NCBI RefSeq assembly: GCF_008838325.1
Contig: NZ_CP042829.1
Coordinates: forward strand, 310,001-374,000
Reading direction: 5' to 3'
Length of the DNA stretch: 64,000 nt
From: Tepidiforma bonchosmolovskayae
GTDB lineage: Bacteria > Chloroflexota > Dehalococcoidia > Tepidiformales > Tepidiformaceae
Under the pieces are notes generated by a model. The model was not told where the DNA came from. It did not search any database and saw nothing but the letters and a program-made list of their open reading frames with translations. The position numbers and the translations under genes are program-made. Of this stretch, positions 1 to 8,611 are shown piece by piece. Position 1 is the stretch's first letter. The number at the start of each line of letters is the position of its first letter.

Positions 1-1099
1 CGAGCCCCTCGCGGATGCGGCCGGTGCGGTCGGCGAGACGGAGGAGGTCAGCGGCCCAGGCGGTTGCGGCGAGAAGGGCGGCGGCATTCGAGAGTCCGAG
101 CTGGACCATGCGGAGGAGCTCCTGGGCGTTTTCGCCGGGGCGATTGAACGGCGTGCCCTGGTCGGTGCCCATGGCGATGCGGACGCCGGCGCGGACGGCC
201 GCGCGGAAGCTCTGCTCGTGGGCTTCGAGGACCTGCCAGCCCTTCTCGACCATGTAGGCCGGGACGCCGGCTTCGACGCCGCGGTGGGCGATCTGCCAGG
301 GGGCGGTAAGGGTCGCAACAAGGCAGGTGCCGCGCTCAACCATCATGGCGATGGCTTCTTCATCGAGCCAGACCCCGTGCTCGATGGAGTCGACCCCGGC
401 GAGGATGGCGTTCTTGATGCCCTCGGTGGCCTGGGCATGGGCGCCGACGACGCGGAAGGCCTTGTGCGCCTCTTCGACGCCGGCGCGGAGCTCTTCGACG
501 GTGAAGCTCGGCGAACGGGGGTCGACCCCTGGGGTCATGACGCCGCCGCTGGCGAACAGCTTGATGGCCGCGGCGCCTGCGCGGAGCTGCTCGCGGACTT
601 TCTTCCGGACCTCATCGGGGCCGTCGGCTTCGACGGCGATGAAGCCATGCCCGTGGCCTCCGGTCATGGTCACGCCGTACCCGGCGGCAAGGATGCGGGG
701 CCCTTCGAGCAGGCCGGCATCGACGGCGCGCGCGAGGTGGATGTTCAGGTGGTCAGCTGCACCGAGGTCGCGGACGGTCGTCACACCGGCGCGGACGGTG
801 GCCGCGGCGTTGCGCTCGGCCTTCCAGGCGCGGACGGCCAGGGGCTCGGCGCGCATGGCAGCCAGTTCGTTGGGGTCGCCGCCCGAGGTGAGGTGGACAT
901 GGCAGTCGATGAGGCCCGGGACGAGGAAGCGGCCCTGCCCGTCGATGACGCGTGCTCCCGCGGGGATATCTGGAAGCGGTTCGGCGAGGATGCGGTCGAT
1001 GCGGCCGTCACGGCAAAGGACGGACAGGCCCGGCCGGAACGTGCGGGCCGCGTCATCGAAGACGGCGACGTTGCGAAGGAGGATGGGCTGGAGGGCCAC
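1..1099 (-). CDS. Metal-dependent amidohydrolase (3' end outside window)
   Basis: This is a cytoplasmic hydrolase of the amidohydrolase superfamily, closest in style to the imidazolonepropionase/prolidase-like group. Translating the minus strand from GTG at 1099 gives the N-terminal composite beta domain, the metal-binding DCHVHL motif (about residue 65), the bridging-lysine segment AAIKLFASGG, a later HAQAT, then IEHGVWLD and the metal-ligand segment GTDQGTPF. The frame stays open to base 1, so about 366 codons are present and the C-terminus is cut off by the window edge. GTG 1099 is chosen because the beta-domain homology begins right after it and no other start fits the frame. Substrate cannot be told. 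A long plus-strand frame over the same bases is the antisense shadow. Confidence 0.85.
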   Translation of the reverse strand, partial: MALQPILLRNVAVFDDAARTFRPGLSVLCRDGRIDRILAEPLPDIPAGARVIDGQGRFLVPGLIDCHVHLTSGGDPNELAAMRAEPLAVRAWKAERNAAATVRAGVTTVRDLGAADHLNIHLARAVDAGLLEGPRILAAGYGVTMTGGHGHGFIAVEADGPDEVRKKVREQLRAGAAAIKLFASGGVMTPGVDPRSPSFTVEELRAGVEEAHKAFRVVGAHAQATEGIKNAILAGVDSIEHGVWLDEEAIAMMVERGTCLVATLTAPWQIAHRGVEAGVPAYMVEKGWQVLEAHEQSFRAAVRAGVRIAMGTDQGTPFNRPGENAQELLRMVQLGLSNAAALLAATAWAADLLRLADRTGRIREGL

Positions 1100-1188
1100 G
1101 CCGGCAATTGTTCCACGGACGGTGGGCGGAGGCGAACTGGCAGCCGCGGGCGGGGGCCGGTAGAGTCCGGAGCCGGGAGGAACGACGA

Positions 1189-1782
1189 ATGAACATGCGC
1201 GTCCAGCTCGTCATCGACGAGTTCAACCGGCACCGCCGGCAGTTCGAGCACCTGTGCCGCCAGCTCACCGAGGAGGAGCTTCGCAGCGGCATCCCGGGCA
1301 GCCACTGGACGGTGAAGGACTACATCGCCCATCTGTGCACCATCGACGGACTGATCGTGCCGCGGTTTGCAGCGATGGTGGGGCAGCAGGCGCCGCTGCC
1401 AGACACGCCGATTCCGAACCCGTTCGATATCGACGACTGGAACGAGGCGGCCGTGCGGTCGCGGGCGGAGCGGACCATCGAGGAGCTGCTGGCCGAGGCC
1501 GCGACGCACCGGGAGCGGCTGCTGCGGGCGGTGGCAGAGTTCACTGATGCCCATCTCGACCAGGAGATCCTGTACGGGGGCGACCGTAAGGCGCTCGACA
1601 TCCCGCCCTCGAAGGTGCGGTTCGGCGGGCTGCTCTGGGGGGTGGCAATCCACGACCCGACCCACACCCGGGACATCCTCCGGGCGCTGCCCCACCGGGC
1701 AGAGGAGCCCTGGATCCGGGAGTGGCTGGCGAGCGTGAGCGACGCGCTCGTACCGCAGGGCGTGCGGGAGCAGCGGGTCTGA
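1189..1782 (+). CDS. DinB-like four-helix protein (maleylpyruvate isomerase/DinB type)
   Basis: This 197-residue protein has the layout of the DinB/YfiT-like four-helix-bundle superfamily: an amphipathic first helix (MRVQLVIDEFNRHRRQFEHL), the conserved G-S-H-W-T-V-K-D-Y-I-A-H-L turn carrying the first metal-ligand histidine, and a late histidine-rich helix (WGVAIHDPTHTRDI). Members are often metal-dependent thiol transferases, and their physiological substrates are mostly unknown. ATG 1189 has a GGGAGG ribosome site at 1175-1180. A TAGAGT -10-like hexamer lies at 1161-1166. It converges on the chemoreceptor unit, with only 10 bases between the two stop codons. Function beyond family is not resolved. 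Confidence 0.75.
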   Translation: MNMRVQLVIDEFNRHRRQFEHLCRQLTEEELRSGIPGSHWTVKDYIAHLCTIDGLIVPRFAAMVGQQAPLPDTPIPNPFDIDDWNEAAVRSRAERTIEELLAEAATHRERLLRAVAEFTDAHLDQEILYGGDRKALDIPPSKVRFGGLLWGVAIHDPTHTRDILRALPHRAEEPWIREWLASVSDALVPQGVREQRV

Positions 1783-1792
1783 GGGCCGCTCT

Positions 1793-1936
1793 TCAGCCGC
1801 ACACGAAGCGGTAGATGCCCGCGGCCGCGCGGCCGGCCTGGACATCGAAGGCTGCGTAGAGGCTGGCGGCCATCATCGCGAGGATGATGACCGCCAGCGC
1901 AGCGCGGTAGGCGAAGGTGCCGGGCTCAGGCCGCAC
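1793..1936 (-). CDS. Small single-span membrane protein, unknown
   Basis: This is a 47-residue open frame starting at GTG 1936, which overlaps the last codons of the chemoreceptor gene (stop at 1926-1928). That arrangement suggests translational coupling. The peptide has a short polar N-terminus, one strongly hydrophobic stretch ([19 protein letters not shown], about residues 10-28) and a basic/aromatic tail. It fills the otherwise empty 140 bases between the chemoreceptor and the convergent DinB-like gene. I do not recognise a family. It could be a partner of the membrane sensor or simply a fortuitous frame; the coupling and the clean hydrophobic helix are the only support. Confidence 0.4.
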   Translation of the reverse strand: MRPEPGTFAYRAALAVIILAMMAASLYAAFDVQAGRAAAGIYRFVCG

Positions 1937-3806
1937 GGCGCTCGCCCGCCAGAGCCAGCGGAACCGGCTGGGCCGAGGTGCCGAGCCGGAACATCCCGAC
2001 GCTCCGGCTGAGCGACTCGGCCAGCTCCCGCAGGGCGGCTGAATCGCGGTCGAGTGCTGCGGCGCGGTCGCCGAGGGTGGTTGTCGAGGCGTTGAGCTCT
2101 TCGACCGTCGCGGCGGTTTCGGATGAAGACTGCGCGACCTGCTCGACCGAGCCCAGGACGCTCTTCGATGCATCAGCGATGCCTTCCGCGCCGGATTCCG
2201 CCTCGCGGGCGGTCGAGACCAGCGAGGACGCGGCCTCAACCAGGACGGTTGCGCTCGAGGTGAGCTCGCCGATGCGGCGGACAATGACATCGACGCGGTC
2301 GCTGGTCTGGGCGATGTTGGCGATGATCTGGCCGAGCGAGGCATCGACCCGGGCGGTCACATCGCGGCCCTGCCGGACATCGGCAACACCTGTCTGCATG
2401 GCCGTGACGGCTTCGGTGGTGCGCTCCTGGATGCGGGCAATGAGGTCGGCGATCTCGCGCGTGCTGGCGCTGGAGCGCTCGGCGAGCTGGCGGACGTTTT
2501 CGGCGACGACTGCAAAGCCGCGACCCTGTTCGCCGGCCCTGGCGGCTTCGATGGCGGCATTGAGCGCGAGCAGGTTCGTCTGGGCGGCGATTTCATCGAT
2601 GACGGTGACGATGTTGCCGATCTGTTCGCCGTAGGCGCCGAGTTCGTTGACGGTGGCGGCGGCCCGCTCGACTGCGCCGGCGATTGCTGCCATGGAGGCG
2701 ACGGCCTGGCGTACCGCCTCCTGGCCGTCGCGGGCGGCTTCGCTGCTGCCGCGGGTGGCCTCGGTGACCTCGCTGGCGAGCGCAGCCACCTGGACGAGCG
2801 CCTGGTGAATGCCGGCAATCTCGCCGCGGGCGTCGGTCGCGGTGGCGGCCGCTTGGCGGGTCGTCCCGGCAACGTGGTCGGCGTCGGCGGCGGCGCGGGC
2901 GAGATTTGCCTCGGCTGAGGCGGCGATATCGGCGAGCCGGCCGGTCAGCTCCCCAATGTCGGCAGAGGCCTGGGCGATCTGATGGGCAGCCCCGGCGACG
3001 TCGGCGGCTGAGGATTCGACGGCGGCAGCGGTCTCGAGGACGCGGCGGGCGTTTTCTGCGGCATCACGGACCAGGGCGGCAAGGCTGGCGTTCATCTGCC
3101 CGGCCGCCCGCGCGATGGCGCCGAGCTGCTCCTGAAGGCGGTTGAAGGAGCCGGCCATCACGCTGATTTCGTCGCTGCCGGAGATGGCGACCGGCGCTGG
3201 CTCGAAGGCGAAGGTGCGGGTGAGGTCGCCGCGGGCAGCGGCTTCGAAGGCGTCCTGCATTGCGGGGAGCTGTTCGGCGGCCAGGCGGTCTGCTGCCGTC
3301 GAGATGGCAGCGGCGCTGCGGCGGACGCGCTCGGCGACGTAGATGGTGACGCCGGCTTCGAGGACGACGAATGCAGCGTGCTTGAGGACGATGCCCAGCG
3401 ATGCTCCGGTATCGAAAACATAGGCCGGGAACAGGTAGTTCCCCACAAGATGGTGGACCGCGATGACCGCCGCGGCGACGAGGATGGGAATGGCGCTGTA
3501 GTAGATGACGAGGAAGCTGAGGACGACGAAGACATGGAAGTGGACGGCGATATCGCCGCCGGACGCGGCGATGAGCATGCCCGACATCGCCATGAGGGCG
3601 GCTGCAGCGGCGATGCGGAAGCCCATCCGGCCGGCGGCGAGCCAGTAGGCGGCCCCGGCCGCAGCCGCGACGGCGACGCTGCCAACGATGGCGGCCAGGG
3701 CGGAAAGCTGCCCGACCGCGAGGGCGACGATGACGACGGCGGGGACGTGGGCCGCGATGACCGTGAGAACAAGGCGGTCACGCGCGGTGGACGAGGCAGA
3801 AGGCAT
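1926..3806 (-). CDS. Methyl-accepting chemotaxis protein with membrane-embedded sensor
   Basis: This 626-residue chemoreceptor has an N-terminal region of about six hydrophobic helices with almost no periplasmic loop, followed by a HAMP-like linker and a long coiled-coil signalling domain. The signalling tip is clear: [20 protein letters not shown] followed by [21 protein letters not shown]. The membrane part contains HFHVF and a later VHHLVGNY, matching a sensor type in which histidines lie inside the membrane region, so a bound metal or a small hydrophobic signal is possible (inference). ATG 3806 begins just before the first helix. The frame runs far upstream without a stop, but that extension is compositionally unlike protein. 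No che genes are nearby. Confidence 0.88.
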   Translation of the reverse strand: MPSASSTARDRLVLTVIAAHVPAVVIVALAVGQLSALAAIVGSVAVAAAAGAAYWLAAGRMGFRIAAAAALMAMSGMLIAASGGDIAVHFHVFVVLSFLVIYYSAIPILVAAAVIAVHHLVGNYLFPAYVFDTGASLGIVLKHAAFVVLEAGVTIYVAERVRRSAAAISTAADRLAAEQLPAMQDAFEAAARGDLTRTFAFEPAPVAISGSDEISVMAGSFNRLQEQLGAIARAAGQMNASLAALVRDAAENARRVLETAAAVESSAADVAGAAHQIAQASADIGELTGRLADIAASAEANLARAAADADHVAGTTRQAAATATDARGEIAGIHQALVQVAALASEVTEATRGSSEAARDGQEAVRQAVASMAAIAGAVERAAATVNELGAYGEQIGNIVTVIDEIAAQTNLLALNAAIEAARAGEQGRGFAVVAENVRQLAERSSASTREIADLIARIQERTTEAVTAMQTGVADVRQGRDVTARVDASLGQIIANIAQTSDRVDVIVRRIGELTSSATVLVEAASSLVSTAREAESGAEGIADASKSVLGSVEQVAQSSSETAATVEELNASTTTLGDRAAALDRDSAALRELAESLSRSVGMFRLGTSAQPVPLALAGERRAA

Positions 3807-3939
3807 GCGGAACTCCAGTGGACGAACTTCTGCCAAGATTCTTCGGGCGCGTGCCGCGGATGCATATCCGGGACGTCCCTGAGCAGCAACTAAGATCGGG
3901 GCTTGCCCGGAGGGGGCAGCAGCTAAGGCGGGGCCGGCG

Positions 3940-3945
3940 TAGGCT
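3940..3945 (+). promoter_or_regulatory. -10 element (TAGGCT) of the cyclophilin gene
   Basis: TAGGCT stands 26 bases before the start codon, followed by a GAGGAGG ribosome site at 3958-3964. The hexamer resembles others ahead of genes in this window (TAGGCT at 39721, TATACT at 16672 and 58213). Confidence 0.4.
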
Positions 3946-3971
3946 GGACGGAACGCTGAGGAGGTTTGGCG

Positions 3972-4478
3972 ATGGCGAAGCAGTGGGCACAGCCGCCGAC
4001 GATGGTGATCGACCCGGCGAAGACGTACCGGGCGACGATCGAGACGACGGCAGGGACGATGACGGCGGAGTTCTTCCCGGCGGAGGCGCCGAAGACGGTG
4101 AACAACTTCGTCTTCCTTGCGCGCGAGGGCTTTTACGACGGGGTCATCTTCCACCGGGTCATCCCGGGGTTCGTCATCCAGGGCGGCGACCCGACCGGGA
4201 CGGGGCGGGGCGGGCCTGGCTACCGGTTCGAGGATGAGCCGGTGACCCGGCCGTACCTGCGGGGCACCATCGCGATGGCGAACGCGGGGCCGAACACGAA
4301 CGGGAGCCAGTTTTTCATCATGCACGCGGACTACCCGCTGCCGCCGAACTACACGATTTTCGGGCAGCTGACGGGCGGCGAAGAGGTGCTGGACGCGATC
4401 GCGACGGCACCGCGGGGTCCGCAGGACCGGCCCGTAAACCCGGTGTCGATTACCCGAGTAACGATCGAGGAGGCGTAG
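3972..4478 (+). CDS. Cyclophilin-type peptidyl-prolyl cis-trans isomerase
   Basis: This 168-residue protein is a nearly complete single-domain cyclophilin that accelerates proline isomerisation in folding proteins. Diagnostic segments are [19 protein letters not shown] (catalytic Arg in FHR), [16 protein letters not shown] and the closing FGQL. There is no signal peptide, so it should act in the cytoplasm. The start is ATG 3972, placed 7 bases after a strong GAGGAGG ribosome site; an in-frame TTG at 3966 sits too close to that site. It reads divergently from the chemoreceptor, and the next gene begins 28 bases after its stop. Confidence 0.95.
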   Translation: MAKQWAQPPTMVIDPAKTYRATIETTAGTMTAEFFPAEAPKTVNNFVFLAREGFYDGVIFHRVIPGFVIQGGDPTGTGRGGPGYRFEDEPVTRPYLRGTIAMANAGPNTNGSQFFIMHADYPLPPNYTIFGQLTGGEEVLDAIATAPRGPQDRPVNPVSITRVTIEEA

Positions 4479-4493
4479 CGGGCGCGGGTCGTC

Positions 4494-4499
4494 TACCAT
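4494..4499 (+). promoter_or_regulatory. -10-like TACCAT placed for a leaderless start
   Basis: TACCAT ends 7 bases before ATG 4507 and no Shine-Dalgarno sequence is present, so transcription would begin at or beside the start codon. Confidence 0.35.
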
Positions 4500-4506
4500 C
4501 GCCGGC

Positions 4507-5181
4507 ATGGAACGGGCCGGCAACAGCGGCGGCTTCGGGGGAGTACGGCAGCTGGTGCTGCCCATTGGGGCGGCGGTCTTGGTGGTCGTTGCCCTGGGAG
4601 CTGTGGTCGCTGCGGCACAGCGGACCGGGAACGGAGACGCGCCGCCGACCCCCGGCCCGATGACGCTGCCGCGGACGGTCGGCTATGCGACGCTGACGGT
4701 GGTGCGGACGGAGCCCGGGCGGCTCGTTGTCTCGGGCGGGGGCGTGGCAGAGCTGCCGGTCGGGGCGGGAACGCGCGCATGGCGGCTCGAACCCGCTGAT
4801 GCGGACGCCGTGGAGACCGGCGCAGCCATGGCCATCATCGGTGTGCCGAACGAGGTGCGGAATGCCGCCATCCGGGCGATCGTCGTCGGCGATGCCGGCA
4901 GTGCCGGGCCGGCGGGGCCGTTCGGCGGGCACGAGGCGCTCGGCGAGCCGACGGCGCTGCCGCTGATCACGGGGACGGTCACTGGCGTCGAGAACGGGCG
5001 GGCAACGGTCCGGACCGCCGCAGGCGAAGTGTCCGTGTGGCTGGGGCCAGGGGCTCCGGTGTTCCGGGTGCGGGAGACGGGGGTCGAAGCCCTCCAGCCG
5101 GGCGACCGGGTGGGCGTGCTGCTGGACCGCGACGGGCGGCCCGACCCGGGCCGCGGCCTGCTGGTGATGCGGGGGGAGTAG
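4507..5181 (+). CDS. Exported/anchored hypothetical protein
   Basis: This 224-residue protein has one N-terminal hydrophobic helix (about residues 15-37, [20 protein letters not shown]) and an outward C-terminal region. The mature part seems to hold two similar small beta domains, each with a GTV-x-[14 protein letters not shown]-like strand pair and an LxPGDRVGV-type turn, resembling the small beta barrels of DUF5666-like proteins. I do not recognise a specific family. The start lacks a ribosome site and may be leaderless. It converges with the large permease gene, whose stop lies 3 bases beyond. Confidence 0.6.
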   Translation: MERAGNSGGFGGVRQLVLPIGAAVLVVVALGAVVAAAQRTGNGDAPPTPGPMTLPRTVGYATLTVVRTEPGRLVVSGGGVAELPVGAGTRAWRLEPADADAVETGAAMAIIGVPNEVRNAAIRAIVVGDAGSAGPAGPFGGHEALGEPTALPLITGTVTGVENGRATVRTAAGEVSVWLGPGAPVFRVRETGVEALQPGDRVGVLLDRDGRPDPGRGLLVMRGE

Positions 5182-5184
5182 CCG

Positions 5185-8100
5185 CTATTCGGTGCGGAGA
5201 GCCTGTGCGTCGGAGGTACGGGCGATGAGGCGCACGGCAACAGTGAGGGCGAGGACGAATGCGAGCCCGACCGCGGCGAGGCTGCCTGAGACGAGCAGCC
5301 AGTCGGTGCGGAGCAGGTAGGAGGGCTCGGCGCGGCGCCCGGCTTCGTCGAGGTCGAGGAAGGAGAGCATGCGGGCGGCGACCTGCCGGCCGAGCACCGT
5401 CCCGGCGAGGACGCCGACGCCGGCGACGAAGGTGTACTCGAGGGCGAGGACGCGGGCCACGCCGCCGCGCGAAAGGCCGAGCGATCGGAGGACGGCGAAT
5501 TCGGTCCTCCGCCGCTGGACAACGAGCCAAAGGGAGACGAGGAGAGCGACGGCAACGAGCAGGAGGAGGGCGCCGAAGGCGAGGTAGAGGATTCCGGCGC
5601 CGCCCGCGGAGATGAGCGGGTTCTGTTCGAGGCGCGCGAGTTCGCGCGAGCGGTCGGTGACAAGGCCGAAGCGGAACGGCTCGCCGCGAAGGACCTGTTC
5701 GAGCGCAGCGACATCGGCGCCGGCGGGCGGCTCAAGCCACGCCTCGTTGAAGCCGCGGGGCGCCGACGACCCTGCCAGCCCGAGCCAGCTGATGAGCTGG
5801 TCGCGGTTGAACACGATGCCGGGCCCGGCCGCGGATGGGAGGGTCGGGAACGCCTCGACCTCACCGGCCACGCGAACAGGCACGGTGACATTGGCGACCG
5901 AGACGGCGCCCACGGTTCCGACGGAGAGCCCGGTCGCGTCGATGAACGAGCGGGTCGCGATGACGGGCAGGGGCACGAAGGGCTGGGCGCGGACGAGCCC
6001 CCAGAGTTCGGAGCTCTGGCCCGGCGCGCGGCGGAGCTGCCCGACCTGGCCGGGCCGGCCATCGCCGGGCGCCAGCTCAAACCGGTCCGGGAGGTTGAGC
6101 CGGGCAGGGAGCGGCGTCCAGCCGGGATTCGGGCCATCGAAGCTATCGAGGGTTGTGGCAGCGCCGGCGGCGGTCGCCGCGACGAGATTGTCGAACTGGA
6201 TGGTCAGCTCGAGCGTGTTGAAGCGGTTGCCCGGCTCGGTGATGACGAGACCGGCGAGGGCCAGGGGCTCAGGGAGCTGGCCTTCGTAGGTACGGGCGAT
6301 GGGGGCCGTGAGAGTCCGCCATTCCCCGGGTTCGATGGTGCCGAACTCGATGAGCTGGTGGTAGCCGGCTGCGTCGCGGACGCGCGCCCAGAGGGTCATC
6401 TGGTTCGGGGTGGAGGAAGCGCGGACATCGACCGAGATTGCCGTGGTGCCCGGCGGGAGCTGGATGCCGCGGAGCGGCCCGGGCGGGCCGAGAGCAGCCA
6501 TGAGGTCGCGGAGCGGGCGTTCAGCGAAGTCGTCGCGGAACCAGAGGAGGAGCGGGGCATCGTCGGGGTTGACGCCGAGGGCCTGGAAGGTGCGGCCGCT
6601 CAGGCCTGCAGCCGCCGGCCCCGCGGGGAGGCGGAGGACCGCCGAGGCGAGCGGGACGCCGGTCCGTTCGCGCAGGAGCGCATCCGCGGCTGCGCCGTCC
6701 TGGCCGAGGTCGGCGCTGCCAGTGGAGACAGCGCGGAGGCCGGTCCCGGCTTCGAAGCGGGCGCGCTCCTCGAAGGTGGCGGAGGCGGTGGTTGCGTAGC
6801 TCGCGGCAAACGTGCCAACCGCGATGGCGAGGGCGAGCAGGAGCGCGAGGCGGGCAGAGTGGCCGGGGTTGCGGGCGACCTGCCAGAGCCCGAGGACGAC
6901 CGGGGCGGAGGCTTCGCGGCCGAACAGGCGGGCCACAAGCCGGGTCGCGATGGGGTAGAGCCGGAGCAGCAGGGCGGCAGCGGCGGCCACCAGGAGGGCA
7001 GGCGAGGCGAGCAGGAGCGGGTCGGAGGTGACGCCTCCCGTGGGCGACGGCTGGAGGAGGGTGCCGCGTTCTTGCAGCTCCCAGAGCAGGAGGGCGGCAA
7101 CAGCGGCGAGGGCGAGATCGAGGTAGTACCGCTGGGCGAACGGGCGGCCGGGCCGGGCCTGTTCGCGGCGGCGGGCAACGGCCGAAGCGCGGGCCGCAAC
7201 GAGCGAGGGCACGAGCAGCGCGATGATGGAGATGGCGACGCCAACAGCGGCCCAGGCAAAGGCGGACGGCGGCACGGAGACGGGCAGGAGCGCACCGCCG
7301 TTGACGGGCTCGAAGGTCGGCGTGAGCCCGAGCAGGGCGGTTCCCGAAGCGGCCACCAGCGGGGCGACGGGGAGGATGGGCGCGCCGATGATGAGGCCTT
7401 CGGCAAGGTTGATGATGCCGACTTGCAGGACAGTTGCGCCGCGGCTGCGCAAGAGCGCGACCTCATCGGAGAGGCGCTCGACGATGACCAGCGCGACGAG
7501 GATCACGTAGAAGATGGCGACGGCGGTGATTTCGAGCAGGAGGATGGTGAGCGGAGTCTGCTGGTAGCTTTGTGAGCGGCCGTACTCGCGGAGCACGTTG
7601 CCGAGCGGGCTGAAGCTGGAGCCACCGAGCGGCTCGAGGTCGTAGTAGAGGGCGGAGAGGTCGTCGCGGGCGCGGTCAAAGGTAAGGCGGGAGAGCGACT
7701 CGGGGCGGGCGTAGGTGTGCCAGGCGGTCGCGGCGCCGTAGGCGGGGAAGACTGCTCCGAAGCCCTCGAGGAGGGTCGCCTCGGGAACGAACATCGGCAG
7801 AACGGGGCCGTTGCCGGGCAGGAGGCGGTACGGCGCGAAGACCTGGCCGACGGGCACGACCCAGAAGGGGTCGTCGGCGAGGCGCGGCTCGACGATGGCG
7901 GTGATGACGGCCTCGAGGGTGTAGGTGACGCCTGCGGTGGGCGTGCAGGGCGGGGGCGGAGGGCGGTCTTCGCGCGGGATCTCCCGGGCGCAGGTGTCGA
8001 AATCTTCGACGAGGGCGATACGCTGGCCGACGGCGAGCCGGGCGGCGCGTGCGGCGTCGCGGGAGATGGCGACTTCGAGCGGGCGACCGGGCGCGGAGGG

Positions 8101-8541
8101 ACGCGGGAGGGCACCTTCAAGGACCGTCACGTGCTCTTCGTAGCCGGTCAGGGACTGGAGCTGGCCGATCGGCGCCTGCGGCTCGGGGGTTTCGCCGGGC
8201 CTGGCGATGAAGAAGCGCGGGCCGACGAGCACGCGCGATTCGGAGGGGGAGAACCAGCCGATGCGCTCGGCGATGCGGCGTTCGACGGCCTCGCGGAGGG
8301 CGGCGCCCTCGGGCGTGCCGAGGGGCACCCAGGGGAAGCTGACCCGGTTGCCGGGGGCATCACCGAGGCGGTCGCGGACCGTGAACGTGAGGCCGAGGTC
8401 GGACATGGTGCGGGCGTAGATGGGGGCCGCGGCGAGGAGCGAGGCCGCCATCAGCATGCCCAGCGCGAGCACGGCGAGCAGGCGCCAGTTCCTTCCGGTG
8501 CGCCGGGAGAAGAGCCGCCAGGTTGCGAGTGCGTTCCGCAT
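5185..8541 (-). CDS. FtsX/LolE-type ABC transporter permease, giant form
   Basis: This 1,118-residue permease of the MacB/FtsX superfamily has an N-terminal signal-anchor helix, a large extracytoplasmic region, a central block of helices (VILVALVIVERLSDEVALLRSRGAT is the cytoplasmic coupling region), a second large outer region and a C-terminal helix trio that repeats the coupling motif (RRTEFAVLRSLGLSRGGVA). The second outer region includes a jelly-roll-like stretch (MTLWARVRDAAGYHQLIEF). Duplicated FtsX domains suggest that one chain supplies a whole transmembrane unit. It is divergent from its paralogue at 8612, with 70 bases between. The two ATPases downstream of the paralogue are its likely motors. 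Cargo is unknown; lipids, lipoproteins or peptides are plausible. Confidence 0.85.
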   Translation of the reverse strand: MRNALATWRLFSRRTGRNWRLLAVLALGMLMAASLLAAAPIYARTMSDLGLTFTVRDRLGDAPGNRVSFPWVPLGTPEGAALREAVERRIAERIGWFSPSESRVLVGPRFFIARPGETPEPQAPIGQLQSLTGYEEHVTVLEGALPRPSAPGRPLEVAISRDAARAARLAVGQRIALVEDFDTCAREIPREDRPPPPPCTPTAGVTYTLEAVITAIVEPRLADDPFWVVPVGQVFAPYRLLPGNGPVLPMFVPEATLLEGFGAVFPAYGAATAWHTYARPESLSRLTFDRARDDLSALYYDLEPLGGSSFSPLGNVLREYGRSQSYQQTPLTILLLEITAVAIFYVILVALVIVERLSDEVALLRSRGATVLQVGIINLAEGLIIGAPILPVAPLVAASGTALLGLTPTFEPVNGGALLPVSVPPSAFAWAAVGVAISIIALLVPSLVAARASAVARRREQARPGRPFAQRYYLDLALAAVAALLLWELQERGTLLQPSPTGGVTSDPLLLASPALLVAAAAALLLRLYPIATRLVARLFGREASAPVVLGLWQVARNPGHSARLALLLALAIAVGTFAASYATTASATFEERARFEAGTGLRAVSTGSADLGQDGAAADALLRERTGVPLASAVLRLPAGPAAAGLSGRTFQALGVNPDDAPLLLWFRDDFAERPLRDLMAALGPPGPLRGIQLPPGTTAISVDVRASSTPNQMTLWARVRDAAGYHQLIEFGTIEPGEWRTLTAPIARTYEGQLPEPLALAGLVITEPGNRFNTLELTIQFDNLVAATAAGAATTLDSFDGPNPGWTPLPARLNLPDRFELAPGDGRPGQVGQLRRAPGQSSELWGLVRAQPFVPLPVIATRSFIDATGLSVGTVGAVSVANVTVPVRVAGEVEAFPTLPSAAGPGIVFNRDQLISWLGLAGSSAPRGFNEAWLEPPAGADVAALEQVLRGEPFRFGLVTDRSRELARLEQNPLISAGGAGILYLAFGALLLLVAVALLVSLWLVVQRRRTEFAVLRSLGLSRGGVARVLALEYTFVAGVGVLAGTVLGRQVAARMLSFLDLDEAGRRAEPSYLLRTDWLLVSGSLAAVGLAFVLALTVAVRLIARTSDAQALRTE

Positions 8542-8595
8542 CGCGGGAACTGTACACGAGGGAGGGGCGGCTTTGCGGGGCCGCGGGAACTCGGG

Positions 8596-8601
8596 TAGGT
8601 T
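8596..8601 (+). promoter_or_regulatory. -10-like TAGGTT of the rightward permease operon
   Basis: TAGGTT lies 10 bases before ATG 8612 in the 70-base divergent region, so any leader would be very short. No clear -35 hexamer or operator is seen. Confidence 0.35.
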
Positions 8602-8611
8602 TCGCGCCGAG

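Noticed and set aside
218-1192. Plus-strand open frame of 324 codons at the left edge
   Set aside because: It is antisense to the amidohydrolase, whose metal-binding motifs are clear on the minus strand.
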